Assembly: GCA_963422445.2 (NCBI GenBank)
Contig: OY729512.2
Location: 620,001 to 684,000, forward strand
Direction of reading: 5' to 3'
Length of the DNA: 64,000 bases
DNA from: G963422445 sp963422445
Lineage (GTDB): Bacteria > Pseudomonadota > Alphaproteobacteria > Thalassobaculales > Thalassobaculaceae
Part shown: piece after piece, positions 62,248-64,000 of the stretch
Position numbering within the stretch: the first letter of the stretch is position 1
How the letters are laid out: the number at the start of each line of letters is the position of its first letter
Program-made: the position numbers and the translations under genes
The notes under the pieces: model-generated
Database searches by the model: none
What the model was told of the DNA's origin: nothing
What the model saw: the letters and a program-made list of their open reading frames with translations, nothing else

Positions 62248-63251
62248 GCACCCGCACAGGCCCGGATTGCCGTCTCGAAGCGATCCCGGGCCGAGCCGCC
62301 TCGCGCGAAGGGACTGATGATCGGCAGGTCAATCCCCGAATCCCGATAGGCCGCGAGTCGCTCGCGGCACTGCGCCGGCGTTCCGGCAACACCGGTCGCA
62401 TCGATCATCGCATCGGTGACGGCCGCCGAGGCCGCGTTCATGTCGCCGCGCTTGAAGGCGGCAGCAATCGCTCCGGCTTCCTCCACAAATCCATAGCTTG
62501 CGATCAGCTTGTTGTAGCGTGGAAAGAAACCGGCATACAGCGCGAGACTTGGACGCATCATCGCCATGGCCTCGTCCCGGGTCTCAGCCACGGCTGTCGG
62601 TAACAGCGAAGTGACAACGATGCTTGCCGGATCACGGCCCGCTATGCGCGCGCCCTCAGCGAGAGTCTTGCGGATCTCGGCAGCGGTAACGAGCGTGCTC
62701 CGGGTCAGGATGATGCCATCGGCAAGTTCACCGCAAACCCTGACCATCTTCGGGAACAAACTGGCAACATAGATTGGCAAGACCGGCCTGTGGGGTTTGA
62801 ACCAGAGATCGAATTTCTTGATGCTGACAGTCTCGCCGGTATAACTCGCCTTGCCTTCGGAAAGCAGCTGACGCACGATGTTGACGGTGTCCTGGACCCG
62901 CTCGATCGGCCGGCTGAATTCGACACCGTGTTCGGGCTCGACCTGAATCTTGTGGCTCGACCCTAGTCCGAGGATGAACCGGCCGCCAGACAGGTCGTCA
63001 ACTGTTGCCGCTGCCATTGCGATGGTCGGTGCGGATCGGACGAACACGCTGCTGATGGCCGTGCCAAGGCTGATTGTCGCGGTCGTCACTGCGCAGCCCG
63101 CGAGGACCGCGAACTGATCGCCGCCATGACCTTCGGCAACCCATGCCGATTGATATCCCAGCGATTCCGCAAGGCTGACACAGTCGACAATGTCCGATGC
63201 GGTCGGACCACCGGAAAACGCGACACCGAGAGGTGGATCACTTGCTGCCAT
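62244..63251 (-). CDS. LLM-class flavin-dependent oxidoreductase
   Basis: A 335-residue luciferase-like TIM-barrel enzyme. The start at ATG 63251 has a GGGAGG site 6 nt before it; the long upstream frame is non-coding. Recognisable parts are Ala-Glu-Ser-Leu-Gly-Tyr-Gln-Ser-Ala-Trp-Val-Ala-Glu-Gly-His-Gly-Gly, Leu-Gly-Thr-Ala-Ile-Ser-Ser-Val-Phe, Asp-Asp-Leu-Ser-Gly-Gly-Arg-Phe-Ile-Leu-Gly-Leu-Gly and Pro-Ile-Tyr-Val-Ala-Ser-Leu. The cofactor could be FMN or F420; sequence alone does not decide. First gene of the operon with the CoA-transferase subunits. Confidence 0.9.
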   Translation of the reverse strand: MAASDPPLGVAFSGGPTASDIVDCVSLAESLGYQSAWVAEGHGGDQFAVLAGCAVTTATISLGTAISSVFVRSAPTIAMAAATVDDLSGGRFILGLGSSHKIQVEPEHGVEFSRPIERVQDTVNIVRQLLSEGKASYTGETVSIKKFDLWFKPHRPVLPIYVASLFPKMVRVCGELADGIILTRSTLVTAAEIRKTLAEGARIAGRDPASIVVTSLLPTAVAETRDEAMAMMRPSLALYAGFFPRYNKLIASYGFVEEAGAIAAAFKRGDMNAASAAVTDAMIDATGVAGTPAQCRERLAAYRDSGIDLPIISPFARGGSARDRFETAIRACAGA

Positions 63252-63254
63252 CGA

Positions 63255-63924
63255 ATCCTCCCGACGATGCTCGTCCATGCGGCGATAATCGGCTGAAAAT
63301 GACCACCGGCCCTTGTTCCGCCGCGGGCAGCGCTTGCCCCATGATCTCCGGGCGCAATCCCTTACGCTGTTTCCACATCCTATCGCACGACCGTTGCAAC
63401 CACCAAGCCCTACCCTGTCGCCCCAAGTTCGTCCGAACCAGTTGTCCCACTCCCCGAACCCGGCCGCGATCCGGCGAAAGTCGGGTAGCCTTGCATGCGA
63501 AATGACGATGGGGCAGGCCAAGCCCGCCGCGACGCTCGACCTCGATCGGAGATCCCAGCGCATTCGCCATCGACATGCGGCACGGTGCCGTTGCTAGGAT
63601 TGCCACCTCATTGCACTCCACATTCAGATTCCAGTTCAGACCCGAAAGCAACGCCGAACGGGCGATGATCATCAGGGCAGGCCCGTTCTTCGCAGAGCAT
63701 GTCTCCGTGCTCGACAGCAGACTGCCCCGGTCCCATGCGCTTGGTGCAGCGTCGGTTATGGCCCGCAACTCTTTCGCGCGGGTCGCGATGTCGCGTCTGC
63801 GTTGTTCGCGTTCAAGGTGTTTGCGCAGGGCGACTGTGATTGCGCCTGTCACGGTCTCACCGGTCAACTGCGATAGTTCGCTGGCAGGCAGGCACGTCTC
63901 GTCGCTCTCGATAATGAGACTCAT
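63255..63924 (-). pseudogene. VapBC-like remnant
   Basis: ATG 63924 with a GAGG site opens Met-Ser-Leu-Ile-Ile-Glu-Ser-Asp-Glu-Thr and Leu-Thr-Gly-Glu-Thr-Val-Thr-Gly-Ala-Ile-Thr-Val-Ala-Leu-Arg, the VapB (PF07704-like) DNA-binding part. Near 63669 the frame contains Met-Ile-Ile-Ala-Arg-Ser-Ala-Leu-Leu-Ser followed by Glu-Val-Ala-Ile-Leu-Ala-Thr-Ala-Pro and Met-Ser-Met-Ala-Asn-Ala-Leu, resembling a PIN-domain VapC start but fused in frame and lacking the Asp expected after Met-Ile-Ile. The C-terminal acidic sites are not recognisable. It appears to be a decayed antitoxin-toxin pair. Confidence 0.55.
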
Positions 63925-64000
63925 CGCACATCCTCGGTAAAATGGACCTTAGATGCATTTTCCGTAATCATTTACCCGACCATCTGTGAGATGGACGGCT

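Overview
The window looks like a GC-rich alphaproteobacterial chromosome. The evidence is the intact ccoNOQP-ccoGHIS cluster, the murA / DUF2948 / hisG (short form) / hisD / UPF0262 / LMW-phosphatase gene order, and alphaproteobacterial-type integrases and toxin-antitoxin modules. I would place it near the Rhodospirillales, but that is inference. The unusual feature is the contrast between intact housekeeping or metabolic genes and a very large amount of decaying mobile DNA. This is the pattern of a genome in an insertion-sequence expansion or reductive phase, for example a host-associated lineage.

Layout. 1-8921: the end of a DUF3604 gene, then a complete cbb3 oxidase operon (structural ccoNOQP, assembly ccoGHIS). 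9073-34757: a degraded genomic island holding integrase remnants, pieces of MobF relaxases, IS4-, IS1595-, IS630-, IS110- and IS5-type elements, two RelE/Xre-type modules, a VapBC pair, a broken serine recombinase running into the 3' half of an initiator tRNA-Met, and NnrU. Embedded in it and apparently intact is a five-gene defence operon, Mod-TIR-MntA-HepT-Res (22988 down to 16130). 34782-41274: a conserved core operon on the minus strand (small protein, murA, DUF2948, hisG, hisD, UPF0262, LMW phosphatase), interrupted between hisD and UPF0262 by an AT-rich lipoprotein gene on the opposite strand. 41427-41501: tRNA-Thr(GGT). 41527-46649: a secreted or anchored trypsin-like protease, an IS5 element, a benzoate-CoA-ligase-like gene coupled to an alpha/beta hydrolase, and a small protein.

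47095-54978: a second insertion-sequence graveyard. At its centre is an HD-hydrolase / YwgA-like gene pair broken by three separate insertions: a MITE, an IS5-type element and an IS1595-type element. Two copies of a MITE with about 26-bp terminal inverted repeats and 6-bp target duplications can be defined here. Removing copy 1 restores the HD reading frame. 55234-63251: a metabolic block of CaiB-type CoA-transferase, DUF2306 membrane protein, rhodanese, acyl-CoA-dehydrogenase-like flavoprotein, ABM-type monooxygenase, TauD/TfdA dioxygenase, a two-subunit CoA-transferase and an LLM flavin oxidoreductase. The right edge carries a decayed VapBC-like remnant.

How genes work together. CcoN, CcoO, CcoP and CcoQ form the high-affinity terminal oxidase. 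CcoG, CcoH, CcoI and CcoS deliver copper and assemble it. The defence operon is translationally coupled end to end (overlaps of 1-14 nt), which suggests co-expression of a type III restriction system with a TIR effector and an AMPylating antitoxin / RNase toxin pair. The CoA-transferase subunits and the LLM oxidoreductase overlap as one operon. The genes around them suggest catabolism of organic acids, but no substrate can be assigned from sequence alone.
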